Source of the DNA: Mesorhizobium sp. B2-4-15
Lineage (GTDB): Bacteria; Pseudomonadota; Alphaproteobacteria; Rhizobiales; Rhizobiaceae
Reading direction: 5' to 3'
DNA length: 64,000 nucleotides
Assembly: GCF_006658505.1 (NCBI RefSeq)
Contig: NZ_VFUZ01000009.1
Span: 62,001 to 126,000 of the forward strand
The translations under genes and the position numbers were made by a program. Every line of letters begins with the position of its first letter. Positions within the stretch are counted from its first letter, which is position 1. Of this stretch, positions 54,167 to 63,068 are shown in pieces. Below the pieces are notes generated by a model that made no database searches, was not told where the DNA came from, and saw only the letters and a list, made by a program, of their open reading frames with translations.

Positions 54167-54461
54167 GGTCATAAGCCTCCACCAGGTTTGAGCCGAGGGT
54201 CCCTTGACCCCGGCATGAAGCGGCACAAAAGCACCGCCAGTGAGAGTGCGAACGGCATGACAAAGGGTTGCGCGGCAACGCGCTCGACAAGGTCGGGCCG
54301 TTCAAATGGATCGGGCAAAGGTGTTCGAGGCGTTTGGCGTGAGCTGCGAGGCGCCGATCGCAGCTGCGATGGCGTATCAAAGCCGATGTCCTGCTTCCTC
54401 CGGTCCTTCGTTCTTTTGGCCCTGCGTCAAAGCGCGATGGGCTTCTTGTGCAAGAGACAAA

Positions 54462-54476
54462 GCAAACGCCGTGCCA
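54462..54476 (-). promoter_or_regulatory. Sigma-54 promoter of the monooxygenase operon
   Basis: On the reverse strand TGGCACG-GCGT-TTGC matches the -24/-12 consensus exactly, with GG-N10-GC spacing. The expected start of transcription is near 54450, leaving a leader of about 285 bases before mimA. This agrees with the sigma-54 activator encoded at 40866. Confidence 0.85.
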
Positions 54477-54549
54477 GTTTGGCGACAGCGCCCACAACTG
54501 GCACTCACAACAAAATCCCCGCTCTTTGCGCAGATGGGCAAGGTGCAAA

Positions 54550-54568
54550 CTGTAACGTTATTTTACAG
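54550..54568. promoter_or_regulatory. Probable upstream activator palindrome
   Basis: CTGTAA-CGTTATT-TTACAG lies about 75 bases upstream of the -24 element, a suitable distance for a sigma-54 activator. A half-similar TGTAAC and TGTAAT pair follows at 54571 and after. Confidence 0.55.
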
Positions 54569-54730
54569 ATGTAACTTACGCGTGTAATATTTAGCGTTAT
54601 TTCGCATGTGCGAGATATTCAATTAGCAGTCGCAGCAAACACCAAAATTCACCTCAAGCCATTTAACTTTTCGTCATTCTATACTACGTGGAGACGGCGG
54701 CCGGTGTTGTCCTGACGCTGGAGAAAGATC

Positions 54731-55207
54731 ATGCCGAACGGTAAACACAGCCAGGGGCCACCCACACCGCTGTCCAGTCAGGCCGACGGCGTCACCGGCG
54801 ATCTTGTCAGGCTGATGCCGCGCGACCTCGTCTTCGTCATGCGCTTCATGGGCGAAAGCCAGCACCGGCTGCAGCGCCATTTCCAGGACTTCATCCGCGC
54901 CGAGCTGGCCGCCGGCGGCGTCACCGCGCAAACGCATCCGATGATCCATCTGTTCATCGAGAGGCATGCGATCCTTTTGCGCGACTTCGTGTTTTCCGGC
55001 GTTTCGCTGGCGCGCCAGTTCCCTGTGGACGAGATCGAGCGCCTGACCGGCGACACGACATCGATGATCCGCGTCGACATCTGGGACCAACTCAAGAGCC
55101 ACATCGAGACGGCCGAAAAGCAATTCCAGTCGCAGGCTCACACTCTGCCCAATCTGCTTTCGGCCTTCGAGCCCCCGGCCTGGCCGACAGCCGGCGAGGA
55201 AAAATGA
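54731..55207 (+). CDS. Uncharacterised protein, first gene of a cluster divergent from mimA
   Basis: The 158-residue protein is mostly helical (DLVRLMPRDLVFVMRFMGES, QHRLQRHFQDFIRAELAAGG, LFIERHAILLRDFVFSGVSL, LKSHIETAEKQFQSQAHTLP). No signal peptide, membrane segment or metal motif is seen, and I do not recognise the family. GGAGAAAG lies four bases before the ATG. A TATACT at 54680 may be a -10 box. The stop overlaps the next gene (ATGA). The shared regulatory region suggests a link with the monooxygenase, but this is inference. Confidence 0.7.
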   Translation: MPNGKHSQGPPTPLSSQADGVTGDLVRLMPRDLVFVMRFMGESQHRLQRHFQDFIRAELAAGGVTAQTHPMIHLFIERHAILLRDFVFSGVSLARQFPVDEIERLTGDTTSMIRVDIWDQLKSHIETAEKQFQSQAHTLPNLLSAFEPPAWPTAGEEK

Positions 55208-55530
55208 TGAAGGGTCCAGTGAAGGGACAAGCCGCTGCGCGTGAGGTGCTGCTCGAGCGCCGGCTGGCGCTTGTCGGCAACGTCTCGGCGCTCACCGCCG
55301 AGGCATTGCGGCTCAATCAGAAGCGCGCCGGCCTTGAGATGGATGTGCTGCGCGTGGAACTCGAGATCGGCAGGAACGGCCCCAGCGTGCAACTGGTGCA
55401 GGACTTGCATGAGGCGAAAGAGAGCGCCGAGGCGATCATGAAGGCATGCGCGGCATGCGAGGACCGTATCGCCGCAGCCGAAGACGATGTCGCGGATGTC
55501 GATCGCGAGCTTGCGGCGACAGTGAACTAG
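55204..55530 (+). CDS. Uncharacterised coiled-coil protein
   Basis: The 108-residue protein is almost wholly predicted helix with heptads (REVLLERRLALVGNVSALTA, EALRLNQKRAGLEMDVLRVE, SAEAIMKACAACEDRIAAAE, DDVADVDRELAATVN). It contains a C-x2-C pair (CAAC) of unknown use. It overlaps the preceding gene by four bases and is followed after 19 bases by the propeller gene, so all are probably one operon. It could form an oligomeric scaffold. Confidence 0.65.
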   Translation: MMKGPVKGQAAAREVLLERRLALVGNVSALTAEALRLNQKRAGLEMDVLRVELEIGRNGPSVQLVQDLHEAKESAEAIMKACAACEDRIAAAEDDVADVDRELAATVN

Positions 55531-55549
55531 GACTGATAGGAGAGACTCA

Positions 55550-56677
55550 GTGAACCAGCAGATGATGCAGAACCTGACGCTGTTCGACCTCCTGGCTCGC
55601 AGCTGGCGACGGTCGTCGGCGGTGGCCGCCCTCTGCTTTAGCGCCGATGATTCGACCGTTGCTTTCACATCCGTGGACGGAACCGTCGCCATTGCCGCGG
55701 TCGCTGATCAGGAACCGCCGGAATCGCGGATCCGGGTGAGCGGCGATCTCGGCCAGACGACGATCCGCCCGCGCGAGAAGCCCCCGGTGCCGTTGATCGC
55801 GTCCGCCGCATTTGGCGATGGCGATCCTCCCCTCGTCGCTTACCTGCGTTCCGGCTTCCTTGTCGGAACGGCGGCCGGCGAAGCAGTGCATCTGACGGCT
55901 GGCGGCGAAGTTGCGGAGACGCTGGTCAAGATCGAAGGCCCCATCGTGGCCATCGATCATAGTGCACGGACAGCGGTGACAGCGGTCAGCGACGGGCACG
56001 ACGTCTTCTTGTCGCGCAACCGCGGCGATGTGGCGAGACTGGAACGCAATGTGACATCATCGACGCACGCAGTGGCCTTCTCGCCGGGCGGACGCCGTCT
56101 CGCCTGCGGCTTGGGCAATGGACTGTCGATCTGGGCGGTCGAAGGGCCTGCCAGCCTGATACGAGACTTTTCCTTGCCGGCGCGCCCAATATCGATCCGC
56201 TGGAGCGGCGACGGCACATGGCTGGCTTGCGGTCTCGAGACGGGTGGCTTTGGGCTGATCAGCCCTGCCGACGGTTTAACGGCTGTCGTTGCGGGATTTC
56301 CCTCCCCGGTACGCGCGGTGTGCTGGAGCGCGCCGGCGAATGCGCTGCTTGCCTCGGGTGCGTTCCGGATTGCCGGCTGGTCGATGACCGCGCCGCCGCT
56401 TGACGGCGAAACCGCCGGAGCATTGGAAACCGGTCGCGCCGGTCTCGTTCTGGTCGAGACGGTGGCCGCGCATCCGCAGAAGAAACTTGTCGCGGCCGGT
56501 TATACCAACGGCCGCATAACGGTCGCCCAGATCGGCGGACGCGACGAGCTTGTCATCAGGCCGCTGGGCGGTGGGATAGCGGTGCTGGCCTGGTCGAGCG
56601 ACGGACGGCACCTGGCTGCAGGCATGGTCAACGGCACCGCAGCGATCATCACTTTCCCAGTGCAGATGTTCAAATAA
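55550..56677 (+). CDS. WD40-like beta-propeller protein
   Basis: The 375-residue protein shows repeated strand patterns such as AALCFSADDSTVAFTSVDGT, AVAFSPGGRRLACGLGNGLS, SIRWSGDGTWLACGLETGGF and LAWSSDGRHLAAGMVNGTAA. They suggest a seven-blade WD40-type propeller filling the whole chain. No signal peptide or enzyme domain is seen, so it is a likely cytoplasmic interaction platform. It is the third gene of the cluster, with a GTG start after GATAGGAGAGACTCA. Confidence 0.75.
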   Translation: MNQQMMQNLTLFDLLARSWRRSSAVAALCFSADDSTVAFTSVDGTVAIAAVADQEPPESRIRVSGDLGQTTIRPREKPPVPLIASAAFGDGDPPLVAYLRSGFLVGTAAGEAVHLTAGGEVAETLVKIEGPIVAIDHSARTAVTAVSDGHDVFLSRNRGDVARLERNVTSSTHAVAFSPGGRRLACGLGNGLSIWAVEGPASLIRDFSLPARPISIRWSGDGTWLACGLETGGFGLISPADGLTAVVAGFPSPVRAVCWSAPANALLASGAFRIAGWSMTAPPLDGETAGALETGRAGLVLVETVAAHPQKKLVAAGYTNGRITVAQIGGRDELVIRPLGGGIAVLAWSSDGRHLAAGMVNGTAAIITFPVQMFK

Positions 56678-56710
56678 GGGGCGCGGCCCCGCGTAAAACA
56701 GGAGGATGGA

Positions 56711-56884
56711 ATGCAGACCGAAATCACCACAGAGGAAGAGAGCAAGGACGCGTTCTTCGAACAACTCGCCAAACTGTCGGAAGAGATGGTGGCCAAGCAC
56801 GGCAAGGATTTCAGCATGGGCGCGCTGGTGCTCGCCGCCCGCTGGATCGCCGAGAACCGGGTTGGACGGTTGAAGACCAACTAG
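56711..56884 (+). CDS. Uncharacterised 57-residue protein
   Basis: GGAGGATGG precedes an ATG opening a 57-codon frame with a charged helical sequence (TTEEESKDAFFEQLAKLSEE, DFSMGALVLAARWIAENRVG). It starts 33 bases after the propeller gene and completes the four-gene cluster. The strong ribosome-binding site and composition support coding. Function unknown. Confidence 0.6.
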   Translation: MQTEITTEEESKDAFFEQLAKLSEEMVAKHGKDFSMGALVLAARWIAENRVGRLKTN

Positions 56885-57011
56885 GAAGTTCATTTGGCTT
56901 TGTGGCCGGCAGGATTTCGCCGTGAGCAATGCTCGCAACTGTCAGGCCGGCGCCATTCGGGCAATCGCCAACGAGAGGCACCGGCTACCAAAGACGACTG
57001 CGCTGGCACCG

Positions 57012-57242
57012 ATGAAAATTTCCCGAGAATCGGCTATGGTCCACCATCCGGGGTCTGCCGTGGGGAAGAAAACTGGACTGATCACTGAAGCCGTATCGGA
57101 AGAACGATTGGCCGAGGCGGATTACTACGCCAGGAAGTGCGGCATCCCTCTTGAAGACGCGTTGCGGATCATTGAAAGTGCCTACGGTTCCAAGCCTTCC
57201 AAGAGCAAGCCACCGAAGCACGGCAAGCGCGGCAGGCGCTGA
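57012..57242 (+). CDS. Small hypothetical protein with basic tail
   Basis: The 76-residue frame includes GLITEAVSEERLAEADYYAR, then KCGIPLEDALRIIESAYG and a Lys/Arg-rich end. A GTG at 56922 would extend it by 30 residues of poorer composition. The conserved core resembles a short regulatory helix pair; no family is assigned. Confidence 0.45.
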   Translation: MKISRESAMVHHPGSAVGKKTGLITEAVSEERLAEADYYARKCGIPLEDALRIIESAYGSKPSKSKPPKHGKRGRR

Positions 57243-58092
57243 TTCAAATTGGCAGGTGCTAGAACGGTTCCTGGGATCTCACCAGCCGCACGATTGTCGA
57301 TCCGCCACGACGATAAGATCCGACCTCGACCAGCCCATCTTCACGTCCTCGTAACTCACGGGATCATTTCCCCAATTGCATCGGGGATGTGACCACAAGC
57401 TCGGCGGATCGGCGACAAGCATTCCGCGGGGAACAAAGTTGGCTCAAGCGCGTTAAGGAGCCGGCTTTCCGGGGACCGAACAAAAATGCTCCTTGCCATG
57501 GAGAACGCGATCTCGATGACGGTCCTGGCGAGCAGAAGCGGGAACGCCGAAATTGTTGGCGTCGTCGACCTCACCAATAAAACCGAGTCAAAGCCCATAC
57601 CGAGCAACTTGGGAATGGCCATCCAATTTGTGGCCAATGCCTCCGTGCTCGGCTACGATGTCCGTTCGGCCATGGTCTTTTATGGCGAACCTGGAACGCC
57701 TAGCCTCAGGGCAAGGGATTGCGATCGATTGTGGGCGCAATTTGGTGGCGCACTCCTGCGACCATAGCCTCCCGCTTCCCTTTCCATCCTCTCTCATCTT
57801 GATCGAGACCATCCCTAAGCGCGCGCCGACACAGGCTTGGACAATGTCGCAACGGCGACCGATCTGGCCGGAAGGGGAGGCATACTGGTGTTCGGCGCGC
57901 TCGGCGACGGTTGCGATTTGAGAAAGCCGTGGCGCCTTCGTCCTCGTCCGGGCGAAAGCGCGATCTCGTCTTCCAGCGTTGAGTTGGCTCGGTTGGGCTG
58001 CCCGGGGGGCATTTAGAATAACCGCAGGCGGCTGCTTTGTGCGCCTGACGATCGTCGCAGACCGAAATTCATGCTGACCCGCCATCACGGCC
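57243..58092. other. 850-bp region with at most one doubtful gene
   Basis: Lies between the cargo and virD4. One plus-strand frame (57486-57767) is plausible. Other frames on both strands look like shadows. No clear repeat or att-like sequence was noticed. Confidence 0.3.
57486..57767 (+). CDS. Doubtful hypothetical protein
   Basis: A 93-residue frame with balanced composition (NAISMTVLASRSGNAEIVGV, VDLTNKTESKPIPSNLGMAI, LGYDVRSAMVFYGEPGTPS). The ribosome-binding site is weak and no family is recognised. Confidence 0.3.
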   Translation: MLLAMENAISMTVLASRSGNAEIVGVVDLTNKTESKPIPSNLGMAIQFVANASVLGYDVRSAMVFYGEPGTPSLRARDCDRLWAQFGGALLRP

Positions 58093-60036
58093 TTATGCAT
58101 CTTCTTCATCGGGAACAGTCTCATCAAAGATGGCCGACCAATCCCTGGCGCGCGCGCCGGTCGAATTCGAGGCGGCCTTGGCCGTCAGCAGCTTGAGTTT
58201 GCGGGCCGCGGCGGCAAAACGGGTTTCTGTGTCCATGCGCGGGTCTGTCTGCGGGTCAACTGCCTGTCCGGGTATCGGGCGGCCGGAGCCCGTCTGTGAC
58301 CGGGCTGCCCCGGGCCTCTCCATCGGCCCGGGCTCAACGTCAGCCCTGCCATAACCAGCCGCGGTCGCGGGCACGCCCATGCCCGGTAGAAACTCTGTTG
58401 GCGGGACATCGGGGACGTTGAGCTGCGAGTATTTTTCCATTGCGATAAAGGGTGCCGTTGCAAAGAAACGCAGCTTTTGGCCCAGGACTGGCCGTTGTCC
58501 CTCGCCCAGGATGATCATCTTGTCAGCCGGCAGCTGCCTGACCTCCTGAGGCATCATCAGATCACGATCGCGGAGCTGTTCGACCTTGGTGCGTCGGGGC
58601 AGTCCCATCAACTCGATGGTGCGCGTTTCGGTCTTGTAGCGCACCGTCTTCTTGCCCAGTCCCTTCGATACACTCTCGGCCGTCGCCTGATCGTTGGCGC
58701 CAAGGACAAGTTGATAGCCGCAATTGCCCATAAGCGAATGACGCGTGGTTTCGCCGTAGATTTCGTCAAGGTTCTTGAGGTCCTGGATGACGAACGCCAT
58801 TTTTATGTTGTAGGCGGCGACATAGGGTAGCCTGCTGGTAATCTCGCTCAGCCGTCGCAGCTGGCGGAACTCGTCCAAAAGAAAGTAGACCGGTACGGCC
58901 TTCGGATCATGCGCGCGCAGCAGCACATCAAGTGTCTGCTGGATGAAGAGCGAAAGCAGCGGCTTCAACAGCGCGACATCGGTGATGTTGGGCGCCAGAT
59001 AGATCGATATCGGCCTGTGCTTCAGCGCGCGCAGATCCATGTCGCTGACCGAAGTGGCCGCCACCACACGTTCGTTGCGAAACGGTCGCAGGGCCCTCTG
59101 GATGTCCAGCAAGGCGGAGGCGGCGGCGCGTTCGGACAGCGCGAGATAAGCATTGAAGCTCTCGCGCGTGAAGCGCGACAGGTAAGGTTCTCGTTCCTTG
59201 ATCCGGCTCATGAGGGCCTGGAGATCGGCCCCACTGTTGAAGAAGGATGTCACTTCGCCAAGGTTACGCCGGTCTCGATAGAAATCGCTTTCGGCGATGT
59301 AGCTGATCGCGCCTGCGATCGCGATCTGGGCCGTCGCCTGCCAGATCGAATTCTCGGACTCGGCGTTTTCCGGCACGAGGATGTTTGCGATATTCTGGAT
59401 GTCTGTCGTGCGCTCGCCGCGGTCGGTCCTGATGAAATCGAGCGGGTTGTAACGGTGGCTCCTCTCCGATCCTGGGGCGAACAGAAAGACCTGATTGCCC
59501 TGCGCCTTCCGGTAGCCCGCCGTCGACCGGAAGATCTCCGCCTTGAGATCGGTGACGATCATCGAACCTTCATGGGTCAGTGCGTTGGGGATGACGTAGC
59601 AAGCCCCCTTCCCCGAGCGCGTCGGCCCGATAACCAGATGGTGGCGTTCATCCTCAACGCGCAACAATCGTCGGCCGAAGCGGCCCAATATGTGACCCCT
59701 TCGCCGGAACCAATTGCCTCGACGAAGCGACTGCAGGGTTTGGAACTCCGCATCGCCCAGAGGGTTGGAAACCGGTTTCAGACCGGCATAGGCGACCAGG
59801 CTCGCACACATCAGTGCGGGAATGAGGGCGCCCAGGCCGACACGACGCAGCACAGGGCTGTCGGCATATCGGATCAGCTGCTGAAAAGGTGCAAACGGGT
59901 TCGTGGTGATCGTCACGTCAAGGATGCGGCTGTCCCCATGCAGCAGCCTCAAGCCCAGACCATAGGCGAGCAGCCAGACCACGATCGCCAGCGCGAGGCA
60001 AAATGCGATGTAGGCGATGCGGTAAGGGCCGCTCAT
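58093..60036 (-). CDS. virD4: Type IV secretion coupling protein VirD4/TraG
   Basis: The 647-residue ATPase has an N-terminal membrane region (IAYIAFCLALAIVVWLLAYG and LGALIPALMCASLVAYAGL), Walker A VIGPTRSGKGACYV at about 137 and Walker B VYFLLDEFRQL at about 385. It links the relaxosome to the mating channel. The C-terminal 90 residues are Pro/Gly-rich and variable. Its ATG overlaps the virB11 stop (ATGA), so it belongs to the same reverse operon. Confidence 0.95.
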   Translation of the reverse strand: MSGPYRIAYIAFCLALAIVVWLLAYGLGLRLLHGDSRILDVTITTNPFAPFQQLIRYADSPVLRRVGLGALIPALMCASLVAYAGLKPVSNPLGDAEFQTLQSLRRGNWFRRRGHILGRFGRRLLRVEDERHHLVIGPTRSGKGACYVIPNALTHEGSMIVTDLKAEIFRSTAGYRKAQGNQVFLFAPGSERSHRYNPLDFIRTDRGERTTDIQNIANILVPENAESENSIWQATAQIAIAGAISYIAESDFYRDRRNLGEVTSFFNSGADLQALMSRIKEREPYLSRFTRESFNAYLALSERAAASALLDIQRALRPFRNERVVAATSVSDMDLRALKHRPISIYLAPNITDVALLKPLLSLFIQQTLDVLLRAHDPKAVPVYFLLDEFRQLRRLSEITSRLPYVAAYNIKMAFVIQDLKNLDEIYGETTRHSLMGNCGYQLVLGANDQATAESVSKGLGKKTVRYKTETRTIELMGLPRRTKVEQLRDRDLMMPQEVRQLPADKMIILGEGQRPVLGQKLRFFATAPFIAMEKYSQLNVPDVPPTEFLPGMGVPATAAGYGRADVEPGPMERPGAARSQTGSGRPIPGQAVDPQTDPRMDTETRFAAAARKLKLLTAKAASNSTGARARDWSAIFDETVPDEEDA

Positions 60037-61058
60037 GGCTTGTCCATCGCGGAGAAATAGATTTCCGACACGCCGCGTTTGCCGCCGTGGCGCCGAAGCT
60101 GGATGACGATCGGGATGACGCTGCGGATGTATGAGATCAGGTCGGCCTTGGGATAGGCCGCGGAGAGACCCGATTGCATCACCATCATGGCGAGCTGCTC
60201 ATAGGCCCCATGGGGGGTGTCGGCATGGACAGTCGACATGGATCCCGGATGGCCCGTGTTTATGGCGCGCAGGAACGAAAAGGCTTCCCCGCCCCTGACC
60301 TCGCCGACGAACAGCCGGTCCGGGCGCATGCGAAGCGAAGCCTCCAGCAGGGTCTGAACCGTGGCGCTGGCCGTGCCCTGATCGCCTTTGGAAGCAAGCA
60401 GATGAACGGTATTGGGCTGTGGCGGATAGAGTTCGCGCGTGTCCTCCAGCGTTATGATGCGTTCGTGCATATCCACCGCTTTCAGGCACGCATTGAGAAA
60501 GGTGGTCTTGCCGCTCGAGGTTCCGCCGCTGATCAGGATCGACAGGCGGTTGGCGATCGCACCGCGAACAAAGCCATGGATGTCGTCGCCAAGCAGAAGC
60601 TCGATCAGCGATCGGATACCATCGCTGATCCCGCCGATCGCCACCGAAACCCGATCGAAGCCGCCCCTGTCGCGATAGTCCTCGAGGCTGAAATCGCCGA
60701 CCACCTGCTTGCGGATAGAGACCGCACCGCCACAGGGCGAGGCCGGCGGGAGGACGAACTGAATGCGTTCACCCGAAGGAAGGGCCGCGCTCAGGACCGG
60801 GTTGGCGGGACTGATGAACTGGTTGGTGGTGGCCGCGACCCGTTCGCCCATGTTGGCGATCTCGGCGCTGGTCAGCTTCGGGATCGAATGGAACTCCATG
60901 TGATCGGCCCCAAGCCGCTCGACATAGACATGGCCAGGCTTGTTGACCGAGATCTCGATGATCTCTGGATCGGCCAGGAACGCCGCCAGCGGCTCAAGCG
61001 CCCGATAGAGGAAGTAATGCTGGTGGCTTGCAGCACTGTCAGTCGAGGCCGCGCTCAC
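60033..61058 (-). CDS. virB11: Type IV secretion ATPase VirB11
   Basis: The 341-residue protein has an N-terminal domain (LEPLAAFLADPEIIEISVNK) and a RecA-like ATPase domain with Walker A ILISGGTSSGKTTFLN, the Asp box TLEDTREL, Walker B VGEVRGGEAFSFLRAIN and the His box GHPGSMSTVHAD. It powers assembly and transport with VirD4. It overlaps virB10 by 20 bases and virD4 by four. Confidence 0.95.
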   Translation of the reverse strand: MSAASTDSAASHQHYFLYRALEPLAAFLADPEIIEISVNKPGHVYVERLGADHMEFHSIPKLTSAEIANMGERVAATTNQFISPANPVLSAALPSGERIQFVLPPASPCGGAVSIRKQVVGDFSLEDYRDRGGFDRVSVAIGGISDGIRSLIELLLGDDIHGFVRGAIANRLSILISGGTSSGKTTFLNACLKAVDMHERIITLEDTRELYPPQPNTVHLLASKGDQGTASATVQTLLEASLRMRPDRLFVGEVRGGEAFSFLRAINTGHPGSMSTVHADTPHGAYEQLAMMVMQSGLSAAYPKADLISYIRSVIPIVIQLRRHGGKRGVSEIYFSAMDKP

Positions 61059-62259
61059 GACGGATGTCCTTCATGGCTTGCGAGAGGGGATCTTCATAAA
61101 TTGCCGAGAAGTCGAGGTCCTGACGGACAAAGACGAAGATACGTTCGCCCTGCGGTACGCTGATCGTTGGCGCAATCTTGAGGCTTTCGCCGAGCACCTG
61201 ATTGGCCATGTCTGAAAAAGTCTGGGCAAGCGTGGCGCGGGCGATCTCTTGCGCGCGCTGGCCCTCGTCGCTGCCTCCGGTAGCCGCCTGGCTGCCATAG
61301 CCGGTGAGATAGCTGGCGCCGCCGCCGACGATCGACAGCAGGATCGCTGCCCCGAAGCGTTCGCGGAATTTCTTGTCGACATGGCCGCCAAGGCCGGAGC
61401 GACCGAGGCTGTCGGCACCGATCGAGTTCAGGCGCACGCTGACCCCATCGTCGCGAAGCAGGCGTGTCCAGATGACGAAGATCCGTTTCTGTCCCTGGGT
61501 GATTTCGGACTGGTATTCGCCGATCAGACGCGTGCCGGCCGGGATCAGAACGCGCCGGCCATCGAAGGAATAAACGTCCTGCGATACGATCGCGCGAATT
61601 TGGCCAGGCAGATCGCTGACGATCGCGGTCTCCAGGATTCCGGCAAGGAGCGTGCCTTCGGGCACGAGCGCGTCCATGCGCCGAAGCTTCCTGGCGACGG
61701 CGGAGCGATCACCAAGTCCGGACGCTGCCGCAAGGAATTTGCTGTTTCGGTCTTCGCCGGCAACCACTGCGCCTTGCCCGGTTGCATCTGGCTGGCCATC
61801 CAGTCCGCCAGCGGAACCTTTGTTGTCGAACACCACCATGTTGGAGCGATAGCGCTTGGGAAACTCATCGGCTGGCGCCACCGAGCCGTCTGGCGCCACG
61901 GGCGTGGCGCCGGGGGGTGGCGGGACATCAAACTGCGTGGTGTCGGGGTTGGTCTTTGCTGGCGGCGACGGCGGTGGCGGCGGCAACTCGATGACCGCGG
62001 GTTCGGCCGTTTTGGGCTGCGGGTCGCCGTCGCGGACAAAGGACGGCGGACGAAAAGTCGTGGTCGAGAATTCCTCGTCGCCGGCGAGGATGTCGCGCTG
62101 CGGCGGTTGGCGCCCGGCCAGCACCAGGTACCCGGCAAGCAGCCCCGACAGCATCAGGACGGCGCCGCCAAACAGGTTCTTGCGGCGCATGGATGTATCG
62201 GCGATTGCCGAACCGCCGCTGTTGGCCAAGGCCTCCAGTTCCGGACTGCGCTGGATCAA
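61039..62259 (-). CDS. virB10: Type IV secretion core protein VirB10
   Basis: The 406-residue protein has one membrane segment near the N-terminus (LFGGAVLMLSGLLAGYLVLA), a proline-rich periplasmic linker (ELPPPPPSPPAKTNP) and the TrbI/VirB10 C-terminal barrel (DALVPEGTLLAGILETAIVS, RVLIPAGTRLIGEYQSEI, FVIWTRLLRDDGVSVRL). I chose TTG at 62259: AGGAGG lies nine bases upstream and it overlaps the virB9 stop. The longer frame to 62367 runs inside virB9. Confidence 0.93.
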   Translation of the reverse strand: MIQRSPELEALANSGGSAIADTSMRRKNLFGGAVLMLSGLLAGYLVLAGRQPPQRDILAGDEEFSTTTFRPPSFVRDGDPQPKTAEPAVIELPPPPPSPPAKTNPDTTQFDVPPPPGATPVAPDGSVAPADEFPKRYRSNMVVFDNKGSAGGLDGQPDATGQGAVVAGEDRNSKFLAAASGLGDRSAVARKLRRMDALVPEGTLLAGILETAIVSDLPGQIRAIVSQDVYSFDGRRVLIPAGTRLIGEYQSEITQGQKRIFVIWTRLLRDDGVSVRLNSIGADSLGRSGLGGHVDKKFRERFGAAILLSIVGGGASYLTGYGSQAATGGSDEGQRAQEIARATLAQTFSDMANQVLGESLKIAPTISVPQGERIFVFVRQDLDFSAIYEDPLSQAMKDIRRERGLD

Positions 62260-63068
62260 TTGCCGCTCCTCCTGCGTATCTTTGCCTGCGTGTCCCTTGC
62301 GGGAGCCATGACATCGGCATCGGGCGCGCCGAAGTCGGGCTTTCGCAGGTTGAAGATGCAGATCCACTGATCGCCATCGCGGAGCGTGAACTGGGTCGAG
62401 ACGCCGTCAAGCACGATGTACTCGCCCTCCTTGCGGAAATTCTTCAGCGTTTCGGAGAAATCCGAATTGACGCCGAAGATCGCCGGGACGCGTCCGCTGA
62501 AGGTGAAAAAGGTCTTGTGACCGTCGTCGAAAACCAGGGACGGCTTCAGCCGGGCATCGCCAGAATAGGAATAGTCGATGTTGACGTTGGCCTTCTCGAT
62601 GCCGGCAATGTTTGGCCAGGCCAGACGCTGCTCCGCCTCTTGCCGCAGCGTGGCGTTGAGGCTCTTGTCGGGGTAGGAGAAGCGGATACCGAAAACCTGC
62701 CTGCCGCTGTCGGGCGCACTGTCATCGAGCTCGAGAAAGTAGATGCGTCTGTTGGTGACGACGTTCATGTTGGTGGCGACATTCCTGGCGATCGGCTTGA
62801 CGAACAGGATGTTGCCCTTGTCGGCCGGCACCACCTGCCAGCTCTCGCTGTCGCCCAGCGAGATGGTTTCGAATTTCTCGTCTTCATCAAAGACAATCAT
62901 TGTCGATATGCCGTAGGTGGCCGAGACCCGCACGACGTTGTTCTCCTGGTAGGCGACACTGGTCACGCGCGCGTCCAGGGCGCCGGCTTTCGGCGCCTGT
63001 GCGCCGCTTGCCGGCGTGGTCAGCTTGCAAACCACCAGCGCCGCCACGACGATCGCGCCTGTTCTCAT
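62256..63068 (-). CDS. virB9: Type IV secretion protein VirB9
   Basis: The 270-residue protein has a signal peptide (TGAIVVAALVVCKLTTPASG), an N-terminal domain with DARVTSVAYQENNVVRVSAT, and a C-terminal beta domain that would pair with VirB7 (YSYSGDARLKPSLVFDDGHK, FTFSGRVPAIFGVN). It forms part of the outer-membrane core. It overlaps virB8 by four bases at its start and virB10 by four at its end. Confidence 0.94.
   Translation of the reverse strand: MRTGAIVVAALVVCKLTTPASGAQAPKAGALDARVTSVAYQENNVVRVSATYGISTMIVFDEDEKFETISLGDSESWQVVPADKGNILFVKPIARNVATNMNVVTNRRIYFLELDDSAPDSGRQVFGIRFSYPDKSLNATLRQEAEQRLAWPNIAGIEKANVNIDYSYSGDARLKPSLVFDDGHKTFFTFSGRVPAIFGVNSDFSETLKNFRKEGEYIVLDGVSTQFTLRDGDQWICIFNLRKPDFGAPDADVMAPARDTQAKIRRRSGN

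Noticed and set aside
52460..54574. 704-codon forward frame opposite mimA
   Set aside because: Shadow; mimA carries all six di-iron ligands.
57588..58127. 179-codon reverse frame between virD4 and the cargo
   Set aside because: Overlaps the virD4 3' end, is rich in Arg/Ala and has no family features.
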